DNA of 64,000 nt from Acanthamoeba castellanii str. Neff (Eukaryota; Discosea; Longamoebia; Acanthamoebidae). The translations under genes and the position numbers were made by a program. Positions 44,442 through 56,068 of the stretch are shown piece by piece. How positions within the stretch are numbered: the stretch's first letter is position 1; each line of letters starts with the position of its first letter. Below the pieces are notes generated by a model. The model worked only from the letters and a program-made list of their open reading frames with translations. It did no database searches and had not been told where the DNA came from. Location of the stretch: positions 81,324 to 145,323 of the forward strand of contig NW_004457606.1 of the NCBI RefSeq assembly GCF_000313135.1, given 5' to 3'.

Positions 44442-47400
44442 TCAACCACTTATTGTTGGGGGTGTTGTTGGTCGCTTGCTCCAGAAGAAGAGGAGCTTGG
44501 TGATGACAGAGTCGTCGGTGAGCGCCAGGAATTGGCGGATGGAGGCGTAGACGTGTATGCCCTCCTTGCGCATCTTGAAGAAGATGAAGTCGTGGCCGGT
44601 CCCGCCGTGCTTCTTGGACACCGCCGCGAACGTCCTCTGGTCCGGCGTCCGCCTCAGCTCGTCCCAGGCCTACACGCCCAATAAATAAATAAATAAATAA
44701 ATAAATAAACAAGACACCAGGTGTGTGCGGTGGAGGAATGCGCGTGTCGTGTCGTTGGCCGTGTGCGTGCCTGTTGCAGATGATCGCACAGCTCGTCGTG
44801 CTTGTGGGCGAGGTCGCGCGCGAACACGTTCCACTGCGGGTAGTACGCCACGAACTCGCCCGCCTTGTTGTAGCGCAGCTGTACACGAGCGCGATTCGCA
44901 TCAGCCACATTCTTCGGTGGAATGAAGAGAATGGCTGTGTGGGGTGTGGGGAGGTACCAGTTCCGCCATGTGCTGGGCGTCCATGTCGGCCCGCAGGTTG
45001 AGTGGTCCGATGGTCGCAAAAGTTTGTGCCGAGGTGCACGGACACGTACTGCGGGCTCTTCACCACCCAACGACGCCAGCTGCCACCACCACACATGCGC
45101 TCAGCTATCACCAACGATCGATCGATCACAGACCACGTCAAGCGAGTTCACAAGGTTTGGTGCGTACTGCGCAGGGTCGGAGGTGTCGACCACGACGTAG
45201 CCCTTGCGCACGAACGGGTCGAGCGCCTCGGCCGAGGCTATCACATCATCCACGCTCTTGAATTCGTCGAATCGGGGAACACTGACCCAGCCATTCTTTT
45301 CCTGCACCACGAGGCAGTTAGAATACGTGGCGTGCGGCGTGCGGCGTGCGGCGTGCGGCGTGCGGCGTGCGGCGTGCGGCGTTGGGTGTGTACCGCGCAC
45401 GTTCGCGGATCTTCTTCGTGCAACGTCGGCAGGTGCCGGGCGGCGATGAGGAAGAGAGCGCCCCGGTCGTCGTACGGCGGACGGACCAGGTGTCGGTGTT
45501 CGCACGACAGCAGCTGGAACGTGTAGCAGTACTCTTCGTCTGCGAACGCGCAAACAACAATTTAACACGGGGAGGTGGCTGTGTGTGTTGTGTGTGTTGT
45601 GTGTGTTGTGTGTGTTGTGTGTGTGTGTGCGCGCGCGCGCACTGATGTCTGCGTGCGGATGATTCACCTTGGGGCAGTTGGTAGTTGCTCTGGCGCCAGA
45701 CATTCCAAAACAGTTGGTGAAATGGTCTGTTGAGGTCTTCCTCCTTCCACGTCACATTTGTTGATGGCATGTCTGGTTCATCTGAGTATTCGACCCCAAC
45801 ACGACACGCATGAAACCCAGCACGCCACGCGATACAGATCAGAATGGTAAACGAAACATGGGGAAAAAGGCGAACTGGGACTTACAATTGGAGCTGAGAT
45901 GCCATTCGCCGGCGTAGAAATAGAGCACTACGCATGTGTCGTGTCGTACGAGGATGTAATTTTTCGGTCAGCCGCGGAAAGGGAGGTAAGGGCAAGGAGC
46001 GCGCGCGCGCGTGTGTATCGTGTGTGTGCAAGTGTGTGTCGTGTGTGTGTGTGTACCGGCTGTGAGTCCATCGAGGCACTCGGTCACGTGTACAGGCGGC
46101 GCCTCGTCTGCTCGCTGCCAACATCCCGCAAGGGTTCTCTGGGCCTCTTCTCGCGCCGATGATTGCGGGGTGGCCTCGCGGAACGGCGGAAGATCCACCA
46201 ATCGACCGAACGGATAGGCCACAACCTGGTCACATCATGTTAAGTGATGTAAATAGACATATAGTATATGCTTGGCGAATAAGAAACTCAGTTGTGCGTG
46301 TTGTTTGTGGTATGATTGTCGGTGACCCGTACCGCGAAGTTGCGCTGTGTATCAACGATCAGCCCCTTGCACTCCAGACTGATATCTGAAGCGTCGGCCC
46401 ACGAACCAATTGAATAGGTCTAGGTGGAGCACATGACGTCAGTAACACGAGTTACTCAAGCTAGACAGATAGTAGATATATAGAAATAGATTATATTACC
46501 TATATATAAACAAAATAGAGTATGAACGAGGTGTGAGACGTACGTCTGTGGTGAGCAGCAGGAGATTGGGGTGCGTTGAATGTCTACAGGACACCACGTG
46601 GTGGTCCTCCTCGAGTGCTTCAATGGCCTGCTCGAGCGGGCCTAGTGAGGTGAACAGGCAGCGTTAGGTTCGACACACGCAACACGCAACACGCAACACG
46701 ACGCACGCACGCACGAACACACACACTCGGGAGTACTCATCATCAGGGGCGAGACCTTTGAAGTGCTTCAGAAATCGAACGGTGGCAAGCGGGCTCTCAT
46801 CGACGCGTCCAGTCTGCTCGCCTTCGTCGTCGGTGGTGAAGGTGGCCGTGGCCGTGGTGACCGACGTCGTCATGTCCCGCCGTCGATCCTTGAGCGACGT
46901 GAAGAGCACCTTCTCGGTCTCGCATCGGCTGTAGAGCCGCGCGAAGTCGCGCAGGTCTTTGAGCTCCTGCCGCAGCTGCTCGAACACGGGCTTGAATCGG
47001 GCCATGACCGCGGCCCACCGCTTGGCCTCTTCGGTGTTCTCGTCGTTGCGCCTGGCCCCGCGCCACCTCTTGCCCGCTGCCACGTCGGGTCGCTCGACGA
47101 GCTCGAGCTCGGCCTCTTCCCCGTCGCCGGCACCGGACGCGAGTTGGTCCGAATTTCTCATTTGCTTTTCCTCGTTTTCCTGCTTTTCCCTTAGAATGTC
47201 GGCCAGGTGGTGGTTGGCGGCTGCGTAGTCGTCGATCCGGCCGGTCTTCACCAGCTGGATGGCGAAGAGCAGATAGCGGAAGGAGTGCACGATCTCCTTC
47301 CGCGCCCGGTAGTAGTTGTACTCCGTAAATCCACCGGGCACCAGCAGCTTATTACCTGCGTGTCGTGTGTCATGCGTCGCGGATAGTGTTGCGTCGTGTG

Positions 47401-48450
47401 CGTCGTGTGCGTGTGCGGGAGAGATACATCCGATTAGACACTACGGTATTGGAGAGGATTAGAGCGAAGCAAATCAGTCTCGCAGGACTCACCTGAGGCA
47501 ACGAACGTGCGGGTGGACTCCCACAACACGGTCCTGCAAAACCGAACACTTGAGTGAGAATGTGTGTGTCGGGTCGTGTGTGCGTTGGGGGCGTTGTCAT
47601 GCCTTCGAAGTATGTCGGGGTCGAGGACGATGTGGACCGGCTGCTTCTCGAGCAGCTTGAACTTGGCCGGCGCGTAGACGGCCTCAAGCGCCATGTGCCG
47701 GTGCTCCCTGATCTGAGAGAGAGAGAGAGAGAGAAGGGCTGGTCAGTCTCCCCCTGCGGGGGGCCAGGAATGTGCAAAGGAATGTGCAGGGAATGTGCAG
47801 TCCTACCAAGAAGGTCCACTCCTCGATGGGGATGAAGGTGGCATTGATGTAGTCGTCCTGGTAGATCGGAAAGAGAGAAGCTTCGATCTCCCTGGCGCAC
47901 ACGCTCATTGGCTAGTTTTAACACGCATGGCCCACGATGCACCAACCAATGCACCAAAAGGTCATGGGCGGGGCGGGCGCACGAGATGCTCTTCTTGCCC
48001 GATCGCGTTGTGGTCGGTAGGCCCTCGCCGGCCTCGGCTTCAGGCTGGGCAGGCTGCTTGCCGCGCAGCAGCTTGTTCTTGTCACTGGCGATGAGCGTCA
48101 AGTCGTGCGGCGTGTTGTAGCGGGTGACCTGTAGCCAGATAAAATTACAAAAGGAATAATAATAATAATTTTTGAATAAATAATAATAAATACGTACAAC
48201 AAGGCAGTCCCAGTCCGACGTGGGCGTGGCACATCCGTACACCCTGTGCAGCAAAAGGGCAATAGAATAAAGTCAAAAAGATAATAATAAACAAAATAAA
48301 TAAGAGGATGTGATACCGGCTGCCCCACAAGTAGATGTTGAGCACGCGCTCGGCGACGGTGGGGTCGTGCTTTTGCTGCAGCCTGCGAACAACCCAGTCG
48401 CTGGTCGGAAAGAAAGACGCCTCGAACGCCTCCGCACCGTCGTCTTCCAT
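44442..48450 (-). CDS. Nucleotidyltransferase fused to degenerate Rnl1-like RNA ligase domain
   Basis: Seventeen exons: 48317-48450, 48198-48243, 47983-48128, 47807-47891, 47603-47712, 47493-47533, 46756-47355, 46544-46641, 46333-46419, 46057-46225, 45886-45927, 45668-45781, 45394-45539, 45168-45301, 44958-45079, 44771-44878, 44442-44669 (~802 aa). N-terminal pol-beta-type nucleotidyltransferase: YLWGSRVYGCATPTSDWDCLV has the GS and DxD signature; a helical part (EYNYYRARKEIVHSFRYLLF) follows. From about residue 415 a T4 Rnl1-like ligase fold is recognisable: GLIVDTQRNFAVVAYPFGR, ECLDGLTAVLYFYAGEWHL, CYTFQLLSCEHRHLV, RKGYVVVDTS, VVKSPQYVSVHL. Key ligase residues look changed (motif I Lys to Cys, motif III Glu to Gln, motif IV Glu to Lys). 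Two introns use GC donors (after 47603 and 44771). One extra base is needed to explain the frame near 45027. Confidence 0.8.
45329..45382. repeat. Heptamer repeat (GGCGTGC)n
   Basis: About seven to eight tandem copies of GGCGTGC in the intron between exons 45394-45539 and 45168-45301 of the nucleotidyltransferase/ligase gene. Confidence 0.9.
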
Positions 48451-48660
48451 CTCAGGTGGTCACATAATATAAATAAAATGCTCGAATAAAGTTGATAAAT
48501 TCCTTTCACATTCCTCACACATTCCTGCATTCTCGGCGTGCCTTGCATTGTAGGTTCAACTGAAGGAGAAAAGTGCCTACAACAGACACCAACTCGCGCA
48601 CAACACCAACATTTCGGCAACAGCAAGAAGAGGAAAGCGCACTCCACCACCATCGTCGTG

Positions 48661-50969
48661 ATGGCGACACCGCGGCAGGTTTCGCAGCTCAAGTCTTTCC
48701 TGGCGTGCAACCCCAACAAAAAGCTGTTGCTGCTGTGCAAGGAGCTCGGCATGGAGGGCTACTCGCGCCTCTCGCGGTCCGACCTGGAGAAAATGTTCAT
48801 CAACCACCTGCAGCAGCACCCCGACCAGTTCTCCCACATGATAGGCCTCCTCTCCGGCGGTACCCCGGCCTTCAATCTTTTGCTTTCGCTTTCGCTCTTC
48901 TATTCCTGTATTATTTATTAATTTCATTTTTATATTATTATATTTATTTTTTCCAGCTGAGAGAGTGGTGAGCAAACCCGACAGGAGGAGCCCGCCTGGT
49001 AAGGTAAGGAATTTTTTTTGTTATATTTAGTTATATCTACAAAAGGAATCGATGCTGACGTGGCGAGCCCTCTTCAGCAGGGACAGTGTGAGCGCGTGGC
49101 GCCGGTGACGTTCGTCCACCGCGTGCGGCACGACCGGCCCAAGGAGGCGCACCCCGACGAGTACGGCGCGCTGGAGCGGTACTCAGAGAGCGGCCAAGAG
49201 GAGCAGTTCTGGGCTGTGGTGGTGCGGAGCCAGCACCAACACCACAACAACCCCGACATCATCTTCTTCCTCGAGTACAAGATCTGCGAGTTCAAGTGCG
49301 TACATCATGTCACGTCACGCCTCTCTGACGTTGTGTTCTCTTTAGTACAATCATCATCTCATCATTGATGACAACCTCAACTGACACACGTGAATCACAC
49401 AGCATCTATCAAAACAAGAACAAGGAGGCGTTCGAGCAACTGCTGAGACTCAAAGGCATCGGGAGTCGCAGCCCGCCCAAGTGTACGTTTACGTACTCTG
49501 TGTCACGCGAATGTGGCGCTCAGCCGCGCACACTAACAACCGCACGACACGACACGACACGACACGACACACGACACGGCACACACAAGACCTGTGCATG
49601 GCGCTGAGGCTCGAGCACTGGTACGTCCGCAAGTATCAGAGCGAACTGGCGCCCGAGGACTTCCACGAAAACAAGGTCAACACGCTGACCAAGTGCACGG
49701 AGCTGCTGCTGGGCCTGCTCCGGCAGTATCGGAGCTATCTGAGCCACTACGACGAGGGCGACGCCTACTACAACCTGGCCGTGATCGAGCCGGACGACGA
49801 CAAGGCCCAGCAGTACTTTCTGATGTCGGCCGAGGCCTTCGTCAGGGCGCGGTGCACCAACGAGGCCCAGCGCTCCCACATCCGGCTGCTGCAGCGCATC
49901 ACCCGGTGGCGCCCGGGCGAGTTCCCGCACCCGCCCGAGGCCACGTCGGCCAGCCGCCGCATGCTGCCGTCGCAGTCCACGCCCCACCTCGTCACCGCGC
50001 AGATGCGCAACATCATTCGCAACCTCCAGACCCAGGAAATCGAACGCAGCATGCTCCCTCGAACCGAGGTACGTCTGTGTCGCGTGTGTGTCGTGTGCGT
50101 CGTGTGTCGTGTGTCGTGTCGTGTGTCGTGTGTGTCGTGGTGTGTCGTGTGCGTCGTGTGTGTCGTGGTGTGTCGTGTGTTGCTGATGGTTGAATTTATA
50201 AAAAGGTGGCGTTCCGCATGGCGGTGTCTGATGTGTGGCTGCGCGATGGGATGCTGGCCGAGGCCGAGGACCAGGCCAAGCGGGCCCTCGAACTCTGCCG
50301 TAACCACCCCTGGAGCGAGTGTGTCTACGCCCAGGAGCGACTCGCCAACCTCCGCTACATCATGCAGCAGATCCAGCTCGCCTCGACCCGCCACCACCAA
50401 CGACCACCGCTCGCCCCTGTCGCCGCCACCATCAGCACCCACACCACCTCCACCACCGGCATCGCCGCCCTGCAGCCCCACCAGCGAGTGCTGGGTGCTT
50501 CGCTCCACAGCCATCGCCCTTGCAGCCGTCGTTACCCGCGCCCTTGCAGACGCCTGCGTTCGGCTCGGTGTGGCCGCCGGGTGCGGTTGTCAGCGTGATG
50601 GGCTACTACTCGCCATCATCATCGCCTTCGTCGTCGTCATCATTGTCATCGTCGGCGCCGCGACCATCGCAGCAACCGACCATCGCTCGGTCGCCGGCAT
50701 ATGCGTCGCCCCCGCCGCGTGGGCCTCCACTGCCACAGCTGATCGCAGCCAACCCAGGGACGCCCTACCACGGCACCACGACGGTGATGACCACCCACGC
50801 AACTACGATCGCCTTCCTGGGCCATCATCAGCAGCAACTGAGCGGGCCGCCGCCGCCGTCGCCCTTCGAGCCCTTCGAGCCCTTCGAGCCCTTCGACTCC
50901 CTCGAGCCCGATGAACAAATGGCCGTGCTGGATGCAGTGATCCCACTCACGCCCAGCCCTTACACATGA
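48661..50969 (+). CDS. Uncharacterised TPR-like protein with Ser/Pro-rich tail
   Basis: Exons 48661-48859, 48957-49003, 49081-49295, 49403-49482, 49590-50068 and 50206-50969; about 594 residues if one base is missing near 50497. Without that correction the protein stops at 50598. The corrected tail is a plausible low-complexity Ser/Pro region ending in PFEPFEPFEPFDSLEPDEQMA repeats. The N-terminus (VSQLKSFLACNPNKKLLLLC through SRSDLEKMFINHL) resembles a SAP-type or other small helical domain. The centre has helical pairs like tetratricopeptide repeats: YYNLAVIEPDDDKAQQYFLM and RDGMLAEAEDQAKRALELC. I do not recognise a named family. TPR-like helices suggest a protein-interaction role (inference). 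Divergent from the nucleotidyltransferase gene with about 210 bases between starts. Confidence 0.65.
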
Positions 50970-51164
50970 CCCGTATGGCCATTGCCCTCAATCACAGGTA
51001 CCTACCCGTGTCGTCGCTCGTGTCGTGCGTCGTGCGTCGTGCGTCGTGTGCGTCGTGTGCGTCGTGTGTGTCGTGTGTGTCGTGTGTCGTGTCGTTGGTC
51101 ATGCCGTGTCGTGTGTTTTTATTGTTATTATGAGGTTTGGCCAGACGACTCACTTTCGTACAAT

Positions 51165-51755
51165 TCAGGTCTTGCGGTCGTGGTAGCACCCGTAGGCGGT
51201 GAGCGCCACGCAGAGGACCAGCCCCGCGGGGAACCACAGCAGGTGCCGAAGGTGGAACAGGGCGCGGTAGACCACGTGGGCCAGGCAGACGTGGACGTAG
51301 AGGCCGGCCGTCACGATGAACGCCAGCGGCAGGTGGAACCCATAGTTGTACAGCAGGTTGCCCCACGTGCCTAAATATTTTGTTTTACACATATCAGCGT
51401 GTGTCGTGTGTGTCGTGTGTGTCGTGTGTGTCGTGTGCGTCGTGTGTGCCGTGCGTCGTGTTGTATGTGGTCTTGTGTGTGTGTTGTGCCGTGTGCGACG
51501 CACAACGATGGAATCCCTCGCAGGAGGCACGGATGAAGGCGCTTGGTGGCGAGTCGACGAACAGCCAATGCGTCAGCCCGTGGACTGTCCCCGCCCTCCC
51601 CAACGTCATGGCCAGTCCTGCTTTTTGGGCTTGGGGGGGGCAGAGCTACCTGCCTCTGCAAGCGCGTTGGGACCGACCTGGTGCCAGACAATACCGACAG
51701 AGAGCCCCACAACGGCAATGAACCACCAGACGTTCCGCTCAGGGTGGTGTACCAT
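51165..51755 (-). CDS. Small three-helix membrane protein, unrecognised
   Basis: Exons 51695-51755, 51531-51617 and 51165-51370 join in phase to 117 residues starting MVHHPERNVWWFIAVV. Three hydrophobic segments are visible: WWFIAVVGLSVGLAMTLG (spanning the first splice), LPLAFIVTAGLYVHVCLAHV and LLWFPAGLVLCVALTAYGCY. It ends in YHDRKT. Size and layout resemble small eukaryotic TMEM254-type proteins, but I cannot assign it. The exon 2 acceptor and donor are inferred from phase and could be different. The introns contain TCGTGTGTG microsatellite and a G8 run. Confidence 0.5.
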
Positions 51756-52188
51756 TCTTTCTATTCTGTTCTCTTGTTTTGGAGGAAGAAGAAGGACCGG
51801 ATCGAACTCCAGCGTCTGTAAGTGCAAGCTTAGCTCCGTGGCTGAGAAGCACTTCATTTTTGTTGAACTAAACAGGTGGGCAAGGCAACACAAGGCAAAT
51901 GCTTCACACCACATTCTCCACGTACCTCAACAGTCCGCCGCATTCCCGTCCTCGGCGATTTGTAATTGGCTGGAAAGAAGAAAATTCGGAGCTTGTTGAT
52001 GTATAAGGATGACATAATTGGACAAAAGTTCTAGCTCCGAAAATGCATGATTCTCTTCCCTTGCCATGTAAGCATGTTAACAGCGGGCAATGTTGCTATC
52101 GCCGACTCCCACCACTTAAAAAGAGTGCCCAGCCACTTCTTTTCCTCACAACAACAACAGCAACGAGCAACAGCAAACCAACCCAAGG
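51756..52188. other. Divergent intergenic region
   Basis: 433 bases between the start of the small membrane-protein gene (-) and the aldo/keto reductase gene (+); it should contain both promoters. A TTAAAAAGAG stretch near 52117 is a weak TATA-like candidate for the reductase. No gene is seen. Confidence 0.45.
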
Positions 52189-53679
52189 ATGAACAAGTCT
52201 GCCACAGCTGAACAATCGAGCATTGACAAGCCTCTGGCCCAGCTCGACGACTACCGCCTCTTGGGCGCGTCGGGCCTGCGCGTCTCTCCCCTCTGCCTCG
52301 GGGCCATGACCTTCGGCACCGAATGGGTACGACTCAACCACGCTTTGTGCGTTCAACTGCTGTCCAAATCTCACGGGCGTGATGATGGTGGCGGTTGGCA
52401 GCAATGGGGAGCCGGGTTCGAGGAGAGCAAGCGCATGTTCGACTACTACGTCGAGAAGGGCGGCAACTTCATCGATACGGCCAACATCTACACCAATGGG
52501 ACCAGCGAGCAGTACGTGGGCGAGCTGGTGGCGCCGCTTCGCAGCCAGATGGTGGTGGCCACCAAGTACAGCATCAACGCTCCGCCCATACCTGGTCTTC
52601 CCGTACCTATGCGCCTCACTTCGATCATCATTGTGCCGAGCCCAGCTCTGATTTTGTCACTGCTGCCAGGCTTCTTCAACCACGGCCAAGAACGCCAACC
52701 AGGGCGGCAATCACCGCAAGGCCCTGGTGCAGGGTCTTGACGAATCGCTGAAGCGCATGAAGCTGGACTACGTCGACGTCCTCTACGTCCACGTGTGGGA
52801 TCTCCGTACCCCCATTGACGAGACCATGAGGTATGCGCACACATAGTTGATCACCACAGCCTCGCCAGTATCATCGAACCTCACTTCCACCACCTCCACA
52901 TCAGGGCGCTGGACGACGTGGTGAGAAGCGGCAAGGCCCTCTATGTCGCTGTGAGCGACACGCCCGCCTGGGTCATCTCCGCCGCCAATAACACTGCCCA
53001 CCTGCGTGGCTGGAGGTACTCACCTTGTCGGTGGCCAACGTCTGTGACTTTGATAGCTCCGCTGATGTCTTCACTTGGACAGCCCCTACATCGGACTGCA
53101 GACGCGGTACAATCTGCTCGATCGGTCGCTCGAGTGGGAGCTGGGTCCCATGGCCAAGGCCAACGACATCGGCATCATCCCGTGGGGCGCCCTGGCCGAA
53201 GGCTTCCTTACCGGCAAGGTATCAATCACCTCAGCCAATCAGAGCCTTTCTTTTTTCGATGGAAGGGCTAGGTGTTGACCCCCACCCCCCCAATCACATC
53301 ACAGCACAAGAAAGGCCAACCAACCGACACCAAGCGAGGGGAATTCTTGGAGCGCCACTTTAGTGAGGAGCGCAACTGGAAGATCGTGGACGAGGTGGTG
53401 GCGGTGGCCAAGGAGATCGACAGGCCCGCGGCGCAGGTGGCCCTCAACTGGCTGGCCCAGAAGCCCGGCGTGACCAGCCCGCTCGTGGGCGCCCGCACGC
53501 TCGACCAGCTCAAGGAGAACATCGCCGCGCTCGAGTTCACCCTCTCGCCCGACCACATGCAGCGCCTGGACCAGGTGAGCGAGCGGCCGATCGCCCAGCA
53601 GCCCTTCCCCAGGAACTTCATCGCCACGATGGACATGACCGTCGGCAGCACCAAGGTGGATCGCAGATACGCGGTGTAA
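52189..53679 (+). CDS. Aldo/keto reductase family protein
   Basis: Exons 52189-52326, 52402-52602, 52670-52830, 52905-53015, 53083-53218 and 53305-53679 give 373 residues. NADP(H)-dependent oxidoreductase with a TIM-barrel fold. The catalytic tetrad is visible: Asp and Tyr in NFIDTANIYTNG, Lys in VVATKYS and His in VDVLYVHVWD. Cofactor-binding segments follow: PYIGLQTRYNLLDRSLE, IIPWGALAEGFLTGK, PLVGARTLDQLKENI. The closest type is the bacterial/plant oxidoreductase group with an NxGGNHRK loop (GGNHRKALVQGLDESLKR). A slightly long loop (NAPPIPGLP) results from my choice of donor at 52603; an earlier donor would shorten it. The substrate cannot be predicted. Cytosolic. Confidence 0.88.
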
Positions 53680-53777
53680 GTGAGTGTGTTACACTTACAC
53701 TTCGGAAAAAACGAGCCAACGGGGCTTTTCTTGCCATATGTGAAAAATTATTGTAACAGCTTTGAGAGGCAGAGTGG

Positions 53778-55941
53778 ATGGCGGCAGCGCGAGAGGAGCG
53801 GCAAGTGGTTTTTGGAGAGGGAGAGGGGGAAGAAGAAGCGGTGCAGCGGCGACAGCAGATACGCGCCCTGTTCGACGAGTTCGACCGGGACAAGAGGGGA
53901 CGGCTGACTCTGAGCCAGTTCGAGCAGGGGCTCAAGCGTGAGGGCCTCTGGCACCGCATCCGCGACGACGTGCGTCCTTGCCCCGACAATTATTTACTTT
54001 CTCCAATTATTATTTATTTTATTTTATTTCAAAAAACAAAACAAATAATACTGTTTCTTTATCTACTCATTTGATATTTGGGATTAATGCTCTCGGCAGG
54101 CCCACCTGCGGCGCGTGTGGAATGCGACGAGGCTGGACCCGTCCGATGAGGCGGGAATGGACTTTGGCGAGTTCTACAACATCATGGTACACGCTTGCCC
54201 CCCCCCTCTCCTTCGTCCTTTCGTAAGCTACAAGGCTGATCGTACCATCTCTCCCAGGTTGAGCACTACCAGATTCTCCCCCACGCGCACCTGGTCGAAG
54301 TCTTTGAAGTACACGCAACGACACAACACACGACGCGACACGCAACCGCACACGCACACGCACACGCACACACGCACACACGTGGAGAAGTCTCATGTGC
54401 TTGTTGGCGAGCACAGGATTGGCTCAGCTTTGGCGAGAAGCTGTCCAACCTGCCGGCCGAGGCTGTGGCGGGCAAGAGCCGCAACCCGTGGCGCTACCTG
54501 GTCTACGGCGCCGTCTCAGGAGCCGTCTCCCGAACCGTCACCGCACCGCTCGAGCGACTCAAGATTCTCAACCAGGTCAGCGCCCGTGTTGTGTGCGTCG
54601 TGTGGCGTGTGGCGTGTGTTGTACCGTGTGTCATGTGTGTCGTGTGTGTCGTGTGTCGTGTGTCGTGTCGTGTGCAGGTGCAATACCTGAGCAAGGGCGC
54701 AGGCCCGCAGTACGGCGGGGTGTGGAGCGCGCTGGTGGCGATGGGGCGGAACGAGGGATGGCGGGGCTATTTCAAGGGCAACGGGGTGAACATCCTTCGC
54801 ATCATGCCCTCCTCCGCCGCGCGCTACTACGCCTACGAGGCCCTCAAGCGGGTACCCGAGCCTCGTCTCCCATCTATGCGGCCCTCGCCTTTCAAGAACC
54901 AAGAAACGAACACGCGCACATCGCACGACACGACACGACGCGACACACAACACACGACACGCGCTCATGAATGCAGGCTCTGCACCCCGAGAATGGGCAA
55001 CCGACGGCCGGCGTGCGGATGCTGTCGGGAGCCCTGGCCGGCATCTTTGCCACCGGGTCCACCTACCCTCTGGTCTGTCTTTCCTTCGGAGTGTGTGGCT
55101 GATTGTCATTATTAATTTTTATATTGTGTGCGTGTGCGTGTGCGTGTGCGTGTGTGTGCGAACGGTGTCGTGTCGTGTCTTGCCGTGTGTGCGTGTGCGT
55201 GCTTGTTGTCGCGTGTGTGTCGTGTGTGCTGTGCAGGACTTGGTGCGGACGCGGCTCGCGGCTCAGACCGCGTCGGCCAAGTACAAAGGGCTCATGGATG
55301 CCACTCGCACCATCGTCAAGGAGGAGGGCGTCGCCGGCCTCTACAAGGGCTTGTGGACCTCCTGCCTCGTATCGCCCCCAATCCTTTTTTATTATTTTTA
55401 TTCTTTATTATTTGTTGATATTTATATTTTTGTGTATTATTATTTTTTAATCGTATTTATTTGATAAATGCAAACCATCATTACAGGGCGTGGCGCCGTT
55501 CGTGGCGATCAACTTCACGAGCTACGAGATGTTGCGGCAGTGGGCGATCGACGCGCGGCAGGGCGAGAAGCCCAGCCTGTTCATGAACCTGTCCATCGGC
55601 GCGCTCGCGGGCACCATCGCCATGAGCATCACCTACCCCAGCGAACTCCTGCGACGGCGCATGATGCTCCAGGTCCAGACAGTGTAATGTGTCGTGTGTG
55701 TCGTGTGTGTCGTGTGTGTCGTGTGTCGTGCGGTTGTTGATGGTATGATGGTGTAACGTAGGGAATCGGAGGCGCTGAGCGCGAGTATAAGGGCATCACG
55801 GACGCGGTGGTGAAGATCGCCAGGAACGAGGGCGTGGCGGGCTTTTACCGAGGCATTGTGCCGTGCTATCTCAAGGTGGTCCCCTCGCAAGCCGTCAGCT
55901 GGGGCATGCTCGAGCTCTGCAAGAAGCTCGCTGGCGAGTAA
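53778..55941 (+). CDS. EF-hand mitochondrial carrier (SCaMC / SLC25A23-25 type)
   Basis: Exons 53778-53969, 54100-54186, 54258-54308, 54417-54575, 54678-54851, 54977-55072, 55237-55368, 55487-55672 and 55762-55941; 418 residues, all introns phase 0. The N-terminal calcium-sensor part has EF-hand-like loops (DEFDRDKRGRLTLSQFE, degenerate at position 12, and DPSDEAGMDFGEF). The carrier part has three repeats with the mitochondrial-carrier signature: APLERLK, YPLDLVRTRL (split by the 55073-55236 intron) and YPSELLRRRM. The domain layout is that of Ca2+-regulated ATP-Mg/Pi carriers of the inner mitochondrial membrane, although only two EF loops are clear, fewer than the usual four. An AATAAA lies at 55972-55977 after the stop. 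Confidence 0.9.
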
Positions 55942-56068
55942 CCAGCAGCTTTTGCCACATTTTCGAACCTAAATAAAAAACATAAATACATTTATATAAT
56001 AATAAATAATGAGATAAAAAAGCGAATCAATTTTGTAATTCTCAAGCCAAAAAGGAGCTCGAGCAAGA

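Noticed and set aside
45930..46056. LTEKLH stretch in an intron of the ligase fusion as the missing catalytic lysine motif
   Set aside because: It is in the intron between the exons that already align with motif I, does not continue as DG, and including it breaks the match to the downstream strand.
46797..47194. Overlapping open frames in the large exon of the nucleotidyltransferase gene
   Set aside because: Shadows of the charged linker in exon 46756-47355.
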